DNA from: Shinisaurus crocodilurus
Taxonomy: Eukaryota; Chordata; Lepidosauria; Squamata; Shinisauridae
Reading direction: 5' to 3'
NCBI GenBank assembly: GCA_021292165.1
Contig: CM037879.1
Location: 42,927,802-42,991,801 of the forward strand
Length of the DNA stretch: 64,000 nt
Both the position numbers and the translations under genes were made by a program. Positions within the stretch are counted from its first letter, which is position 1. The number at the start of each line of letters is the position of its first letter. This document shows, piece after piece, positions 44,015-55,590 of the stretch. The notes beneath the pieces are model-generated. The model was given only the letters and a program-made list of their open reading frames with translations. It did not search any database and was not told the origin of the DNA.

Positions 44015-44718
44015 TGTTCAAAGCACAGTCTGTGAGTGCTATAGAAGAGAGAGACTGTGCCTGTTTTCCTATGAAATACTGGACAGTTATCTATAAGGGT
44101 GAAGGCCACTGAAAAATCAGTTTTCAATAATTGTGTGGCATACTATATATAGGATATTTTGGGCAGTACACAGTGGGGCACTGCGCCCCTGCTGATTGCA
44201 TTCCGCAAGCGAGACCCACCACATGTGCAATAGAGATTTAGCACTTTCGGGAGCAATTGGATATGAGTGGAAATGCTCATTCCTGGAATGGGGCAGGTCA
44301 GCAGAGCTTGCATAAGGGAGCTCTGCCAATCTGTCCCAATCCAGAAATGAGTGTTCCTGCTTGTATCGGGGCTTCCTATAGGAAGCATTAAATATCCATT
44401 GCGTAAGCGGTTGGTCCCGCTTGCACAGTGGAATCAGTGGGAGGTGGTGCTTGTGCAACAGAGAGCCCCCTTGGATACTGCTGTATGTTAAAATAAATTA
44501 TTTGAAAAACTGATAAATTGATCTGAGCACTTTGTCTAATCTTTCTGAGTCACCTTATTGTCCAGCACCTGTTAAGTAAAATACCACTAGAGTGTTACAT
44601 TTCATTTCCTATCTGGAAATCTCTCTTTTTTGTTACAAGCTTTATGAACGTTTACATTTTCATACATTTTCCACAATTTTGTTTGTTGTGGCTGTTTCAG
44701 TTTTGTTATATTTTCTAG
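44015..44718. other. MARK1 intron 9, 3' part
   Basis: Contains an imperfect palindromic stretch (about 44160-44450: TGGGGCACTGCGCCCC and CATTGCGTAAGCGG words) that may be an old DNA element. Otherwise nothing recognised. Confidence 0.35.
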
Positions 44719-44818
44719 CAAATAATGAAGGACCGATGGATGAATGTTGGTCATGAAGAGGAAGAATTAAAGCCATACACTGAGCCCGAACCAGATTTTA
44801 ATGACACCAAAAGAATAG
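44719..44818 (+). CDS. MARK1: MARK1 coding exon 10: end of kinase domain and acidic linker
   Basis: A 100-nt exon with acceptor TTTTCTAG and donor GTACGG. It encodes [19 protein letters not shown] followed by [14 protein letters not shown] and one base of an aspartate codon. QIMKDRW closes the kinase fold. The acidic stretch corresponds to the common-docking-type linker between kinase and UBA domains. The 5.1-kb intron before it carries a probable solo LTR, two tRNA-derived or L2-type tails and a 0.6-kb hAT element. Confidence 0.95.
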
Positions 44819-45963
44819 GTACGGATTTTTACATAGTTATCCTGCTCTTCCAGAGATCTCCAAACTATATTCATTACATTCTCGTCTAGTTCTTAATCTT
44901 TTACATTGTGCCATAAAGATTAATTTGAGGATTTTTACATTAACTCAATAGTGAAAAGTTTATCAAACCCTGATTTTCATCCCCCCAAGCTGACCACCCA
45001 CTCTCTTTCAATTCTCCTTTACGCTGACGATGCGGTGTTACTATCTCTAATTTTGCCAGTTTATTTTATTAGTTATATGGGTTGGTTACTATGTGCCAGA
45101 TTTTTCTTACATTGTATATGTTGAACAATTTCCATGGAAACTCTTCCTGAACTACCTTAGCCCCATCTTACCTGTTCTTCTACTACCACCAGACTATCTT
45201 CCCCATTTCCACTACTCATAGGATCTAATTCACGCATAATGGTCCAGTCCTCCAAAAAATAGTTTGCAGGATCAGGAAAGTCTCACAGGTTCAATTTCTC
45301 CTTCCTCCTCTCACCCATACTGGGAAACGATGGTTTGCACTTTCCCTCCTAATCAGAACTGGGGGGGGGGGCAGTTTAAAGATGACTTTTAATCAAAGTT
45401 TGGAGGGAAAGTACAAACCATCATTTGTGAGTTCAGATGTAATGAGAAATGATGCTTTGTGCTAAACAGGTAATAAATTTATTCTGAGCCCACGAGCCCG
45501 TGGTACTTTCCCAGTTGTCTGGACCATGCTTTGTTTGGAGGATTGAAATGTTACATGTAAACCAATCTATTGTCAGTCCCATCTCCCCTCTTCTTTCCAG
45601 TTTTATGTAGATCTTTAATTCTGCATAGGTTTATGCTAGAGGCTTTGTTGATGCTACATAAATGTAAACTACAAGATCCTAGTAGAACATGGAACACGTT
45701 ATGAAACTGGCCAATCGGGTGGATATTTTTTTAGGGAAGATGTGTGAAACAGTGCACTAGAGTCTTACTTTATCCTGCTCATGGATCATTTCCTGGAGAA
45801 CCCAAACTGAAATTTAAAATGTTATGTGATTCTTAGAGAATCCTCCGAGTAGCACTGCTGTGGATGAAAACAAAGTAGAAGACGTCAGATGTTCACATTG
45901 TATTAGCTGACATGCTCTAGATATGTGTTGTCAGTAATTGAGTTGTATTGTTGTTTTTTATAG
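44819..45963. other. MARK1 intron 10, nothing recognised
   Basis: No ORF or repeat family that I can name in this 1.1-kb intron. A partly inverted pair of ACCATCATTT/AAACGATGG-type words sits around 45310-45430. Confidence 0.35.
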
Positions 45964-46076
45964 ATATAATGGTCACTATGGGTTTTGCAAGAGAAGAAAT
46001 TAATGACTCTTTAGTAAACCAAAAATATGATGAAGTAATGGCTACTTACCTGCTTCTAGGCAGAAAACCACCTGAG
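45964..46076 (+). CDS. MARK1: MARK1 coding exon 11: UBA domain
   Basis: A 113-nt exon with acceptor TTTTATAG and donor GTAACT. It encodes 38 residues starting [17 protein letters not shown] and ending [12 protein letters not shown] and the LLLGRK end are the hallmarks of the MARK ubiquitin-associated domain, which packs on the kinase lobes and modulates activity instead of simply binding ubiquitin. Phase 1 in, phase 0 out. Confidence 0.95.
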
Positions 46077-46495
46077 GTAACTTACCAGTGCTTATTTTTA
46101 TCTGCTAGTGTTGGGGTTGTTTTGCATTTCTAATCTGGGGTGGTTGAACATAATATCCTGTGGGGATTATTGGTGAGCAAATGTACTCTTTGGGACGTTG
46201 GGTTAATGCCTCAGCATAGGTTTATGCTTCAGCGTTTTTGCTAGCATTGATTCGTGAGTGGCTTAGACCTGGTCTACACATGCAGCAGAATGAGGTGGTG
46301 AAGTCCTGAGGTAATATAGTGGACTCTACCACTTCTGATTGCAGAGGGGAGTGCCATTTTTAAATACTCTCCAATGTCAGCCCAATGCCAGAACATGGTA
46401 TACAGGGGCAAGTGCCAGGGCCCAGCAAAGCACACTGCTGCTGTGACTGGCAGGGACTAATGGGGGCAGTGCTGATCAGAGCTCTGGGCCACGTA

Positions 46496-46749
46496 CAGTA
46501 ATACCTTGGATTGCAAGTAACTTGGTTTGAGAGCGTTTTGCAAGACAAGCAAATTTTTAAATATTTATTTAGTAATTTTTTTGGACTTGATATATAAGCG
46601 ACGTCTTGCAATACAAGTACTGTAGTACGGCTTAAATTAAAAATCTCTGTACAAATTTTTTTTGGGGGGATTTCGTTTTGATATAAGAGTGTTTTGGATT
46701 ACAAGCACGCTTCCGGAACGAATTATGCTCCCAATCCAAGGCATGACTG
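46496..46749. mobile_element. Mariner/Tigger-like short TIR element, copy 2 (MARK1 intron 11)
   Basis: Ends CAGTAATACCTTGGATT and AATCCAAGGCATGACTG are flanked by TA (46494-46495 and 46750-46751). It is nearly identical to 21216-21465, including the internal AAATTTTTTTTGGGGG stretch. No transposase is encoded. Confidence 0.85.
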
Positions 46750-47246
46750 TACCCAAATTCACTGGCCCCTGGCCATGACATGTATATTGGGGGTAGGGCT
46801 GACATAATTATAATGGAGGTGGAGAGTTTGACCTGTCCCATGTAAAAAGCTCCCTGCCAGAAGAAAACTGGCATGTTGGGGAGAGAGATTCTAGCCTGCC
46901 CCTATGTGCTCTGCTGGTTTTCTGCTTTCAGGAAATTCTTGTAAATAGGAGAATATTAATGAATGATATCTCTCACTGCCATCTGAGGTGATACTGTCCA
47001 TTCTACCATTCCATTCCCACTTCATTCTGCTTCATGTGTAGTTCCAGCCTTAGTTCACATGAAAATATCTTTCAATCTCTGCAACTGGTCATCTGCTTAT
47101 TTGTTTGCTGTATTCAAAGAAAGCAGAAGAAAATAAGAGTGATACTAAGGGCCAGCATTATGCTCTATTAGCAGTGCCCTAGAAAAATATTGCTATGCTA
47201 TCAAGTATTTCTAGCCATTGTTATATAGTAAAACATTAAAAACCAT

Positions 47247-47700
47247 TTAGAGAGTGATCCTATGGCCCCTAAACAGTGTCTGGTGGGGCCATGGGATTCT
47301 TCGGATTCCCAAATCCAAGGTCAGAAAAGAGCTCCGACCTCGTATCTGGGGATCCGTGCTTGGATCCTGACCCCCTGCACCCAACTCGGAAAGAACCACG
47401 CCTGTTGCTTCGCTGAGGTCGTAAGAATGACCTCGGAGAAGGGGTAAAGGGGGCGGAGAGGGGAGGAGACCAGGACTGCCAGGATACAATACATCCTGGC
47501 GGCGCTCCAGCCTCCTTCCCTCCCCGTCCAAAGCGCTGCAGCTAGACGGCCAAAATCAGCCATATAGCTGATTTGCAGGACAGGAAGAGTGGGGAGGCAA
47601 AGATCACCTCTATGCTCCTTCCACCCTGCATAGGATGCCCGTAATCCTCTGAGTTCGGAGGCTTATGGGCATCCCCATTGGATTGCGCCCTTAGTCAACA
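47247..47700. repeat. Palindromic element of the GTGCAATCCTAT family, long form
   Basis: Left AGTGATCCTATGGCCCCT and right GCATCCCCATTGGATTGCGC are imperfect inverted ends. The internal CCGTAATCCTCTGAGTTCGG matches the element at 38376-38745. GC-rich core. Non-coding. Confidence 0.55.
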
Positions 47701-47730
47701 AATACATGGCGTACATGGGTTTGCTTAGCA

Positions 47731-47866
47731 CAGGATTCTGCAACCTTGGGTCCCCAGATGTTGCTGGCCTACAGCTCCCAGAATCCCTTGCTATTAGCCA
47801 TGCTGGCTGGGTATGCTGGGAGCTGTAGGCCAGCAACATCTGTGGACCCAAGGTTGGAGAGCCCTG
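47731..47866. mobile_element. Hairpin hAT element (CAGGGCTCTCCAACCTT family), copy in intron 11
   Basis: CAGGATTCTGCAACCTTGGG at the left pairs with the complement ending GGAGAGCCCTG at the right. Flanks GCTTAGCA and GCTAAGCA agree at 7 of 8. The core CAACATCTG...CAGATGTTG matches the copy at 3402-3537. Confidence 0.82.
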
Positions 47867-47874
47867 GCTAAGCA

Positions 47875-48954
47875 CATGAACTGAAGCATAATGAAATCTT
47901 TTCATAGATATTTGATCAGCTTTAGATTGTGCTCTAAAAATATTGTGAAAATGAGACTAACAATCCCCCTTGGATGCTCTGTATTGATACCAAAATTAAC
48001 AGACTCCTGCTTTCTTTGAAGACTCTTCAACAGTGAAAGACTGTTAGAAATAAGGATATCTGTTGCAGTATTTGAAACTTGAATCTTTTTAGCTCCTGTG
48101 GAGATTGGTGCTCATCTTGGGACAAGAAGCATTTTTGTTTCTAACCCTTCCCTCTTTGTGTGGGCTGAGAAACAGAAAGGAAATGTGTGTTTCCCTGTCA
48201 CAAGCTGTCAGTCTCTGGGAACAAGTTGGCAGAGATTGTCAGTCTGCAAAGAGGAGCAACTGATGCAGGGTTTTTCCTCACGATTGTCAGTTTATTCTGG
48301 GACTGTTTATATCTGTATGAAGTATTACCCAGCATAAGCGAGCCTGAGTAATTTAATATCCTTTGGTCTAATTATCATGTAGTCTGGTGAAACATGGTTG
48401 CCTCGTCCTTTCGCTTGATTGGATTTCCCCCCCTCTAACTGAAAATCAAGCTCTAAGGATGTTATCAGGAGTGGGAAAATGACTGTAGAGGCTGCTTAAT
48501 CCTTTCCCTACCAGGCATTTGTCCAATTAAAATTGTCCCACCCACAGGGGAAAATATAGGGCATCTTTCATATCTTCTCACCTATAGATAGGAAGACAGC
48601 TTGGGGAAAGTGTTAAGAAGCTCCTCCTCCCATTGCTCTTCTGCTGCCAGTGGCAGGCTCTGATCGTCTGATGGTACTTTTCAGAGTTATATTTTTTTTA
48701 AAGCCACATTCAGCCAGGTGTGTAACATCCCTGAGGTGACTACAGAGCCTGGTCCAAGTTCAAGATTACAGCGAATGTGGTAGTAAATGTTATCTTAAAG
48801 TTTAATAAAATGTGTTGTGACATTAGAAATACTCCTTAAATGAATTCCCTAAAAAATAGGGATTTGAATAAACATAAGGAATGATTGCCAGTGTTTTGAG
48901 CAAAAAAATAAATAAATGGATTTCATTTCTAAAAGTTGTCACTTACTCTTGCAG
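47875..48954. other. MARK1 intron 11, 3' part
   Basis: No gene or repeat recognised up to the acceptor of exon 12. Confidence 0.4.
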
Positions 48955-49108
48955 TTTGAGGGGAGCGAATCTCTGTCCAGTAGCAACCTGAGTCAAAGAT
49001 CTCGACCCAGCAGTGACCTCAACAACAGTTCTATGCAATCTCCTGCTCACCTGAAGGTCCAGCGGAGTATATCAGCCAATCAGAAACAACGGCGGTTCAG
49101 TGAACATG
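48955..49108 (+). CDS. MARK1: MARK1 coding exon 12: spacer, first segment
   Basis: A 154-nt exon with acceptor TCTTGCAG. It encodes [20 protein letters not shown] and continues to QKQRRFSEH plus one base. The sequence is serine-rich, with the conserved [18 protein letters not shown] element of the family. The donor GTGGGG is non-consensus after +2. It is chosen because the next exon completes a valine codon and continues GPSIPPAVSYSKR, as in human MARK1 (HAGPSIPPAVSYTKR). Reading on past 49108 gives sequence unlike the family. Confidence 0.9.
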
Positions 49109-49578
49109 GTGGGGATGGCATTCAACCAAGTAAAGTAGCAAAATACAATTTTAAGCTGTGTGCCATGTTTTCTGGGCTTGGCAGTGCCACCACTCTGTGC
49201 ATTAGTTGTGTTCCGTCTCATATCACATTGTGATGCTTTTATCATGTGAGCCTTCTGTGGTAAATATAGTTTAGGTTAGTTGACAGATGTGTCAATTTTC
49301 ATTTGCATTTCTTCTGGTCTCTGTAGCTATTTTAACTATCTTCATAATGAAAACTGTGCTCTGTATTTGTTGTCATTGCTTTGAATATCAAACTTGAACT
49401 AGTATATCTGCAGTACAGTCATTTTTTGCATTAGATGATGGGGCTGGATTTATTTCCATAGAGAAAACAGTTGTGTGCCTGAACACCATTGTGAGCCATT
49501 GGCCACAGCCCTGTAGACTGAATCCCTGTGTGCAACTGAGGCTTTCCTGTTTACAGAAAGCAAACCCTCCCCCTAATC

Positions 49579-49712
49579 CAGGGGTAGGAAACCTGGTGCC
49601 CTCCAAATGTTTGGACTACCAAGTCCTCGATTGTTGCCCATGCTGGCTGAACCTTATGGGAAGTGGGAAATGTATCCAAAAGGTCTGGAGGGCATCAGGT
49701 TGCTTACCACTG
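49579..49712. mobile_element. Hairpin hAT element with perfect target duplication (intron 12)
   Basis: CAGGGGTAGGAAACCTGG at the left pairs imperfectly with the complement ending TTACCACTG at the right. A perfect 8-bp duplication CCCTAATC flanks it (49571-49578 and 49713-49720). Confidence 0.85.
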
Positions 49713-49720
49713 CCCTAATC

Positions 49721-50870
49721 ATTTGGAACATTGCCTTTCTGTAATGGGGAGGGCTGGTTGCTTCTGATCTGCTAGGTTGTGAATTCTTGCTGCAATCAGC
49801 AGTGCAGGAGGAAAAATATTTTGATTTGATCTAAACTAGGTTTGTGTTGGAGATAAAGGTCCCAATCTAGAGAACCATGCAATGACATAGAAAGCCCGAA
49901 ACTGCTCCTAGTGGAGTAGGAAAAACCAGAAAACCCTTCTCTCTCCCCAAACACCTTCAATAGCTGATCAGTGCTGCAAGGAGCTTCTTAGTAAAACCCA
50001 TCATAGCAGTGATCAGCTGTTCAGTGTGTGGGGTTGGGAGAGGGGATATGTTTGAATTGAGTCCAAGCATCCCCTGCTTTCCCCCTATCCAGCAGCTAGG
50101 CTCATAGTCAGAAATGTTGCAGTGAGGGATGTGAAAAGTACGCTGGGGGGTTGGGGGGGGGCAGGGGTGGAATGATGCAGAACAGAGAGAAACTAAATAC
50201 AGGTTGCTTAATATGTTTAAAGTTATTTAATGGGTATTAACAGCAGGCCATGGGTTATTTGAAGGTTGCTTCCCCCTCAAACAAGCCATGCTGCCCAGGT
50301 TTGGACAAGCCACATCCGGGTGGGTAATTTAGGGAAATGGCAGCCGGCATGCACCACCGATAAAGACAATTTAATTTGATTGTGCAAACCGGGTCAATAT
50401 ATTCCATAGAACTGCAGTTGATTTGTAATGATTTTAGATTGCTCCTCTGGCATTTTCATGAGAAAACTTGTAACTGAGAATTGCTTATACTGTATACTGT
50501 AGATCCAGAAATGGGGTGGCAGCCAGCTGAATCATTGGGGGATTACGTATAGAAGCCAATCGAGTATCCCTGAAGTATGCCTCTGATTAGTACATTCATT
50601 TTGAATAGTATATTAACAGATTAATAAGGAACAAATAATAAATACTAAATTAACACTGTGTGAGATTATGTAACCAAAGCTCTGATGACTCATTTGTTTT
50701 CAGGTAACTTCTGTGCATGGTATCTTTTTTTCTTTTTCTTTTTTGGTAGGGTAGCATCAGTGTCTTATTTGTTCTTGGATTTTATTTTTAGTACAAGTGG
50801 AAATAATTGTCAGACTGGCTGAAGGTGATGCGGAGAGCATCCTCTCATTGACGTTACCTCTGTTTGACAG
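49721..50870. other. MARK1 intron 12, 3' part
   Basis: A diverged CCTGGTTCNCA-type repeat is present at about 50245-50400 (GGCAGCCGGCATGCACCACC and GTGCAAACCGGGTC). Nothing else recognised. Confidence 0.4.
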
Positions 50871-51064
50871 TTGGCCCATCAATTCCTCCCGCTGTCTCGT
50901 ACTCAAAAAGAGCTCAGGCAAACAGTGTGGAGAGTGAACACAAAGAGGAATGGGACAAAGATGCATCACGTAAACTGAGCAGCACTACAGTTGGGTCCAA
51001 AGGCGAGATGGCAGCAAGTCCATTGGTGGGCCCTGAAAGGAAAAAATCAACTACTGTTCCCAGT
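50871..51064 (+). CDS. MARK1: MARK1 coding exon 13: spacer, second segment
   Basis: A 194-nt exon with acceptor TTTGACAG and strong donor GTAAGT. It encodes V-GPSIPPAVSYSKRAQANS through SASPLVGP-like and ERKKSTTVPS segments. This part of MARK proteins is a disordered, Ser/Thr-rich spacer that binds 14-3-3 after phosphorylation. It is more divergent from mammals than the kinase exons, as expected. Phase 1 in, phase 0 out. A Gly-Pro-Ser start and KEEWDKD in the middle anchor the alignment to MARK1. Confidence 0.93.
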
Positions 51065-51621
51065 GTAAGTGAGATTTTTGTTCACTAATGGGGTCAAATA
51101 TTCTCTGTAGTACAAAACAAGTATTCATATAGTCTTGTGTAATTTGTTTAATGGTGGCATATTCAAAAAAGCAGGAGAACAATAATCTAGATGTCGAGTA
51201 GCTACTGACTGACACGTAAAAAAAACCTGGGTATGACAACTGGCATCTGGGTTGTTGAAGGAAGGGACTTCCAGATAACTTTACACCCTGTCACATCTCA
51301 AATAAGCATTGCCTGAAAGGAGGGCAGTGCTTGGTAGTGAGGAGAGATGGGGAGATTAGAACGCTGTTCCTCCTTGTACTGTTCTGCTCAAGATCCCCCC
51401 CCCCACTCCAGTTTGTCTCCTACAAAGTCTTGCAGACTCATACATCTTGAAAACTTTTTATACATTTTGAATAAGCAATGCCTAATAGTCTTACAGCATG
51501 ATAAATACCTGGTAGATAGTTTCATTTGGGGTATTTGCCTCCTTTTTACAGCATCATTTGGATGTAAAAACAGTGCTCATGCAGAAATCTGGCAGAATGG
51601 AGTCACCCTGATCCTATAGAG

Positions 51622-51757
51622 CAGTGGTTCCCAACCTTGAGTCCCCAGATGTTGCTGGACTACAGCTCCCAGCATACCCTGCCACCATGGCTAATGACAA
51701 GGGATGCTGGGAGCTGTAGTCCAGCAACATCTGGGGACCCAAGGTTGGGAACCACTG
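51622..51757. mobile_element. Hairpin hAT element, nearly perfect foldback (intron 13)
   Basis: The two halves, starting CAGTGGTTCCCAACCTTG and ending CAAGGTTGGGAACCACTG (read with one mismatch), are complementary over about 54 bp. The flanks CTATAGAG and CTGTGGAG match at 6 of 8. It would form a long stem in the MARK1 pre-mRNA. Confidence 0.8.
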
Positions 51758-51867
51758 CTGTGGAGGGTATATGGAGCAGTTTGCGCAATTGTAGCTACAG
51801 CAGCATATTATGTGAGACAAACAGAGAAGGTCTGCCCTACAGCTCTGCTTACTGCATATGGGTATAG

Positions 51868-52330
51868 CTCACCTTAAGAACATAAGAAGAGACATGCTGG
51901 ATCAGACCAAGGTAGTCTAGCATTCTGTTCACACACTGGTCAACTGTCTGCCTGTGGGAAAACCACAAGTAGGACATGGGTGCAATAGCACCCTCCTGGT
52001 TGTGTTCCCCAGCAACTGTTGTACATAGGCATACTGCCTCTGATTCTGGAGGAAGCATATAGCCATCAGAACTAGTAGCCATTGATAGCCTTATCCTCCA
52101 TGAATTTGTCTAAACCTCCTTAAAGCCATCCAAATTGGTGACCATCAGTACATCTTGTGGTAGCAAATTCCATAGTTTAACTATGCACTGTGTGAAGATG
52201 TACTTTTTTTCTGTCCTGAATCTCCCACCAGTCAGGTTCATGGGATGACCCTGGGTTCTAGTATGAGAGAGGGAGAAAAACTGTTTTTGACCCACTTACA
52301 CCATGCATAATTTTATATATAATTTTATAC
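51868..52330 (-). mobile_element. CR1/L3-type LINE 3' UTR, minus strand
   Basis: Begins on the + strand as TTAAGAACATAAGAAGAG and GCTGGATCAGACCAAGG, the complement of the tails at 2078 and 5194. It extends further upstream in the LINE, with TGGAGGAAGCATATAGCC, GATAGCCTTATCCTCCATGA and AATTCCATAGTTTAACTATG. Non-coding 3' UTR; no ORF2 is present. Confidence 0.7.
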
Positions 52331-52633
52331 TCTTTGCCAGTTTTATCATGGCTGAAGTCAAACTGAAGTCTTTAGTTTGGTACTTGGGTGAAGGGTCTCC
52401 AGTTCATCGGTCTCCAGTTCATTCTGTTTCTTTCAACAATCTGTTATGTTCCATTCCTCTACATGTCTAGTGAAACTGCAATGCCAATTTGTTAATTAGT
52501 GATGGGAGATACATCCTCTCCAGTGTCCTTATTTTTAATCCAATAAAATGGATTCATTAAGAGGATATCTGCAGGATGTCAAAAGAAAAAAGTAATCGGG
52601 TGTGGGGGGAATAAGGATGTGGTGGGTATATAG

Positions 52634-53067
52634 CAGTGATGGCGAACCTTTTTGAGCCCGAGTGCCCAAACTGCAACACAAAACCAACTTATTTATTTTA
52701 AAGTGCCTTAAATTTGGCAGGAAGGAGGAGGGGGCACTAGCTAATCGCGCCCCGCTCTGTCTCAGGGCATGGCTCTTCACCGGGCGTGCAAAGATTCGGG
52801 CGTGCATGTGCTGTGCTTCTGAGCTGTCTGTTCAGTTAGAAGGAGGGCTGGGTGCCTGCACAGTCCGCTTCTGGGGGTGGAGATGTTGGAGTGTGCCTGC
52901 CTGTGGAGGCCAGCGAGGAATGATTGCAGAGGAGTTACTATGGAAACCCAACGCTGAATGCAGAAGGGGACAGTCTTTTCGCGATCTGGTGACCAATGGC
53001 TCGAGTGCCCACAGAGAGGTCCCTGTGTGCCAGCTGTGGCTCGCGTGCCATAGGTTCGCCATCACTG
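52634..53067. mobile_element. hAT (Charlie-like) element with perfect TIRs and target duplication
   Basis: Ends CAGTGATGGCGAACCT and AGGTTCGCCATCACTG are perfect 16-bp inverted repeats. An exact 8-bp duplication GTATATAG flanks it (52626-52633 and 53068-53075). The 434-bp interior has no transposase. The sequence just inside, TGAGCCCGAGTGCCCAAACT, is typical of this hAT group as I remember it. Confidence 0.9.
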
Positions 53068-53083
53068 GTATATAGGTTCCAGC

Positions 53084-54296
53084 TCTATGTTTCATTCGAG
53101 AAAATGCGGCACTTGCGGAGCTCAGACGATGCTGGATTTCACTGTCGATGTTAGCTGTAACAGAAAGATAGCTGCCAAGATAGAGAAAATGATCGACATT
53201 TTCCAGTATTGTCCCGCCAAGCTGGATAGATGGCATCACCAAAGGATTGGCTTGCACTTGCTGATGAAGCACTTTGGTTTTTTTGATATTAAGTGAGAGA
53301 CCAAGTTTTTCGTATGCTTCCGCAAAAGCATTTAGGATAGTTTGGAGATCATCCTCTGAATGTGCGGAGACCACATTATCATCAGCATACTGAAGTTCCA
53401 CAACGGAGGTTGTAATTACCTTACTTTTTGCTTTCAGCCTGCTGAGATTAAAAAGCTTTCCATCTGTTCGATATATAATTCCCACACCGGTGGGAAGTTT
53501 CCCCTTGACAAGATGTAAAACCATGGCGATGAAAATGGCAAATAATGTTGGGGCGATAAACATAGAGTGTTCGAGGATCGGGATATTTGTAAGAAGACCA
53601 AAACAGTGGTTTATGAAGCCATTGTATTACCAACTTTATTGTATGCCTGCGAAACATGGACTATCTATAAACGTCACTTCCACCTCCTTGAAAGGTTTCA
53701 TCAACGTTGCCTCCGGAAAATCCTGCAAATTACTTGGGAAGATAGGCGAACAAATGTCAGTGTACTGGAAGAAGCAAAGACTACTAGCATTGAAAAAATG
53801 ATCCTTCAACGCCAACTTCAGTGGACCGGTCATGTTGTTCGAATGCCTGACTGCCGTCTACCAAAGCAGTTACTTTACTCCCAACTCAAGGATGGAAAGC
53901 GGAATATCGGTGGTCAATATAAGAGGTTTAAAGATGTTCATAAGGCTAATCTAAAAAAATGCAATATAAACATCGAAAACTGGGAAGCTCTGGCCCATGA
54001 ACGATCTAAATGGAGGTTGGCCTTTCACAAAGGTTCCATGGACTTTGAAGAAGCCCGAGTGCAAGGTGAAAGGGAGAAACGCGCTAAGCGAAAAGCACGT
54101 CAAACGAATCCTTCACAGGACCATCTTCCATCTTGTAACCTGTGTCCTCACTGTGGGAAGCTGTGTGGATCTAGAATTGGCCTCCACAGTCACTTACGGA
54201 CCCATCGCTAGAGTCTACACAATCTTCTTTAGAATTTCCTCCTTTTATCCCGGAAGACAATCTTACTCGGTCACGAGTGATCGCCTGATGATGATG
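53084..54296. mobile_element. 5'-inverted (twin-primed) non-LTR retrotransposon with C-terminal zinc-finger motif
   Basis: Two head-to-head parts are flanked by a 10-bp duplication AGGTTCCAGC (53074-53083 and 54297-54306). The minus part (about 53563 to 53084) encodes RT from FIAPTLFAIFIAMV through LQYADDNVVSAHSEDDLQ to SASAAFSRMKHR. The plus part (about 53559 to 54211) continues exactly with VFEDRDICKK, LLYACETW, FHQRCLRKIL, WTGHVVRMPD and a C-terminal CPHCGKLCGSRIGLHSHLRTH. The join is in frame with about 10 bp of microhomology (AAACATAGAG). The 3' end has short GATGATGATGAG repeats. The LINE clade is uncertain. Confidence 0.9.
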
Positions 54297-54994
54297 AGGT
54301 TCCAGCAGGGCCCATTGACTTGGTTGGAGGTGTTCTTGGGCCTAGAGGCCTCTGACCTTGTCATGTCCTTCCTGCATGGATTGGGCTACACTAGCCCTGC
54401 CCCTTGACAAGGACAGAACTTTCCAGTCAATGCTGTGACTGACGTTCTTGGAGATATCTATGCCATGGCACACCTTCGATGACATAATACAAATCAGCTG
54501 GGGCATTTCAACGGTCTCTAAAATGAGGCCACAAAATGGACCCCTCAATTCTGGCAACCAGACCAGTTGTGGCCCTCTTAGTTTGATGACATCACTAGTT
54601 ATGATGTTACACTCCATCCTAAGTACATACTGAAACAGCTGCTTATACATAGGGACTAGATTAGTATGTGAATGGCTGACTATTCAAATCAATATTTTCC
54701 CCTTTGGGGAAAGATGATCCAAGGCAATTAGGAAATAATTGCAGTGGCTGTTTGCCCTAGGCTATAGAAATTTGCATTTCCCTTCAGGACACTGTTCATT
54801 GTAGCTGCCACTTTAGATTTGAAGTTGCTAATAATGGGAGCTTGTTCTTTTCAGATAATACTGAAGCCTTTGGTTCTGTAAGCAGATATAAGAGCTCTCT
54901 TTCTCTTGTCCATACTTACATAAACTTGACTCAATATCACTAGACAATCTCAGTAATACATAGGCTTTCAAGGTAAGGAAAACAGGACAGATAA

Positions 54995-55590
54995 GAAGAA
55001 AGGCCTAGTTCAGCTGGTCCAAAATAGGGCAAAATGTTAATGGAGTGGTCGATATGAACATATTACACCAGCGTTTTGTGATCTGCACTGGCTTCTAGTC
55101 TGTTTTTGTGCCCAATTCAAAGTGCTGGTATTAACATTCAAAGTCCTAAATGGCTTGGGTCTAGGTTACCTGAAGGACCATCTCCCCCCCATATATATCT
55201 GCCCAGACCCCAAGATCATCCTCAGAGGCCCTACTCCGGGTGCCCCTGCCAAATGAAGTGGGCCTTTTCGGATTTGGCATCCCAGCTGTGGAATGCCCTC
55301 CCCAGAGAGGCTTGTCTGGCACATACGTTGTGGTTTTTTTGGTGCTGGGTGAAGACCTTTTTATTCTCCCAAGCGTTTTAAGTTTTTCAGTTTTTAATGT
55401 TTTGAATCTGTTAGTGTATTTTTAGATCTTTACATTGCTGCTGGTTTTTATTTTGGTATTATACTGTAGTTTTAAACTTCTTAAAAGTTTTATATTATAT
55501 TTTTATCATGTTGCTGTATCTTACGGTTTTAACTGTTGTGAACCCCTCAGAGAGCTAAGGCTATCGGGTGGTATATAGATGTAATAAATA
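54995..55590 (+). mobile_element. L2-like LINE 3' end, + strand, degenerate
   Basis: Recognisable words in the + frames include the AFSDLASQLWNALPRE segment and LKTFLF-type end, homologous to the C-terminus at 23400-23510. It ends with TTGTGAACC and GGTATATAGATGTAATAAAT, the tail type of 4195-4325. Heavily mutated. Confidence 0.65.

Noticed and set aside
49109..49140. Extension of MARK1 exon 12 past 49108 using the open frame
   Set aside because: The residues GGDGIQPSK do not match the family, whereas splicing at 49108 to 50871 restores VGPSIPPAVSY in frame.
54448..54633. Short ORFs on both strands after the twin-primed LINE (54342-54650)
   Set aside because: No similarity recognised; ordinary intron sequence.
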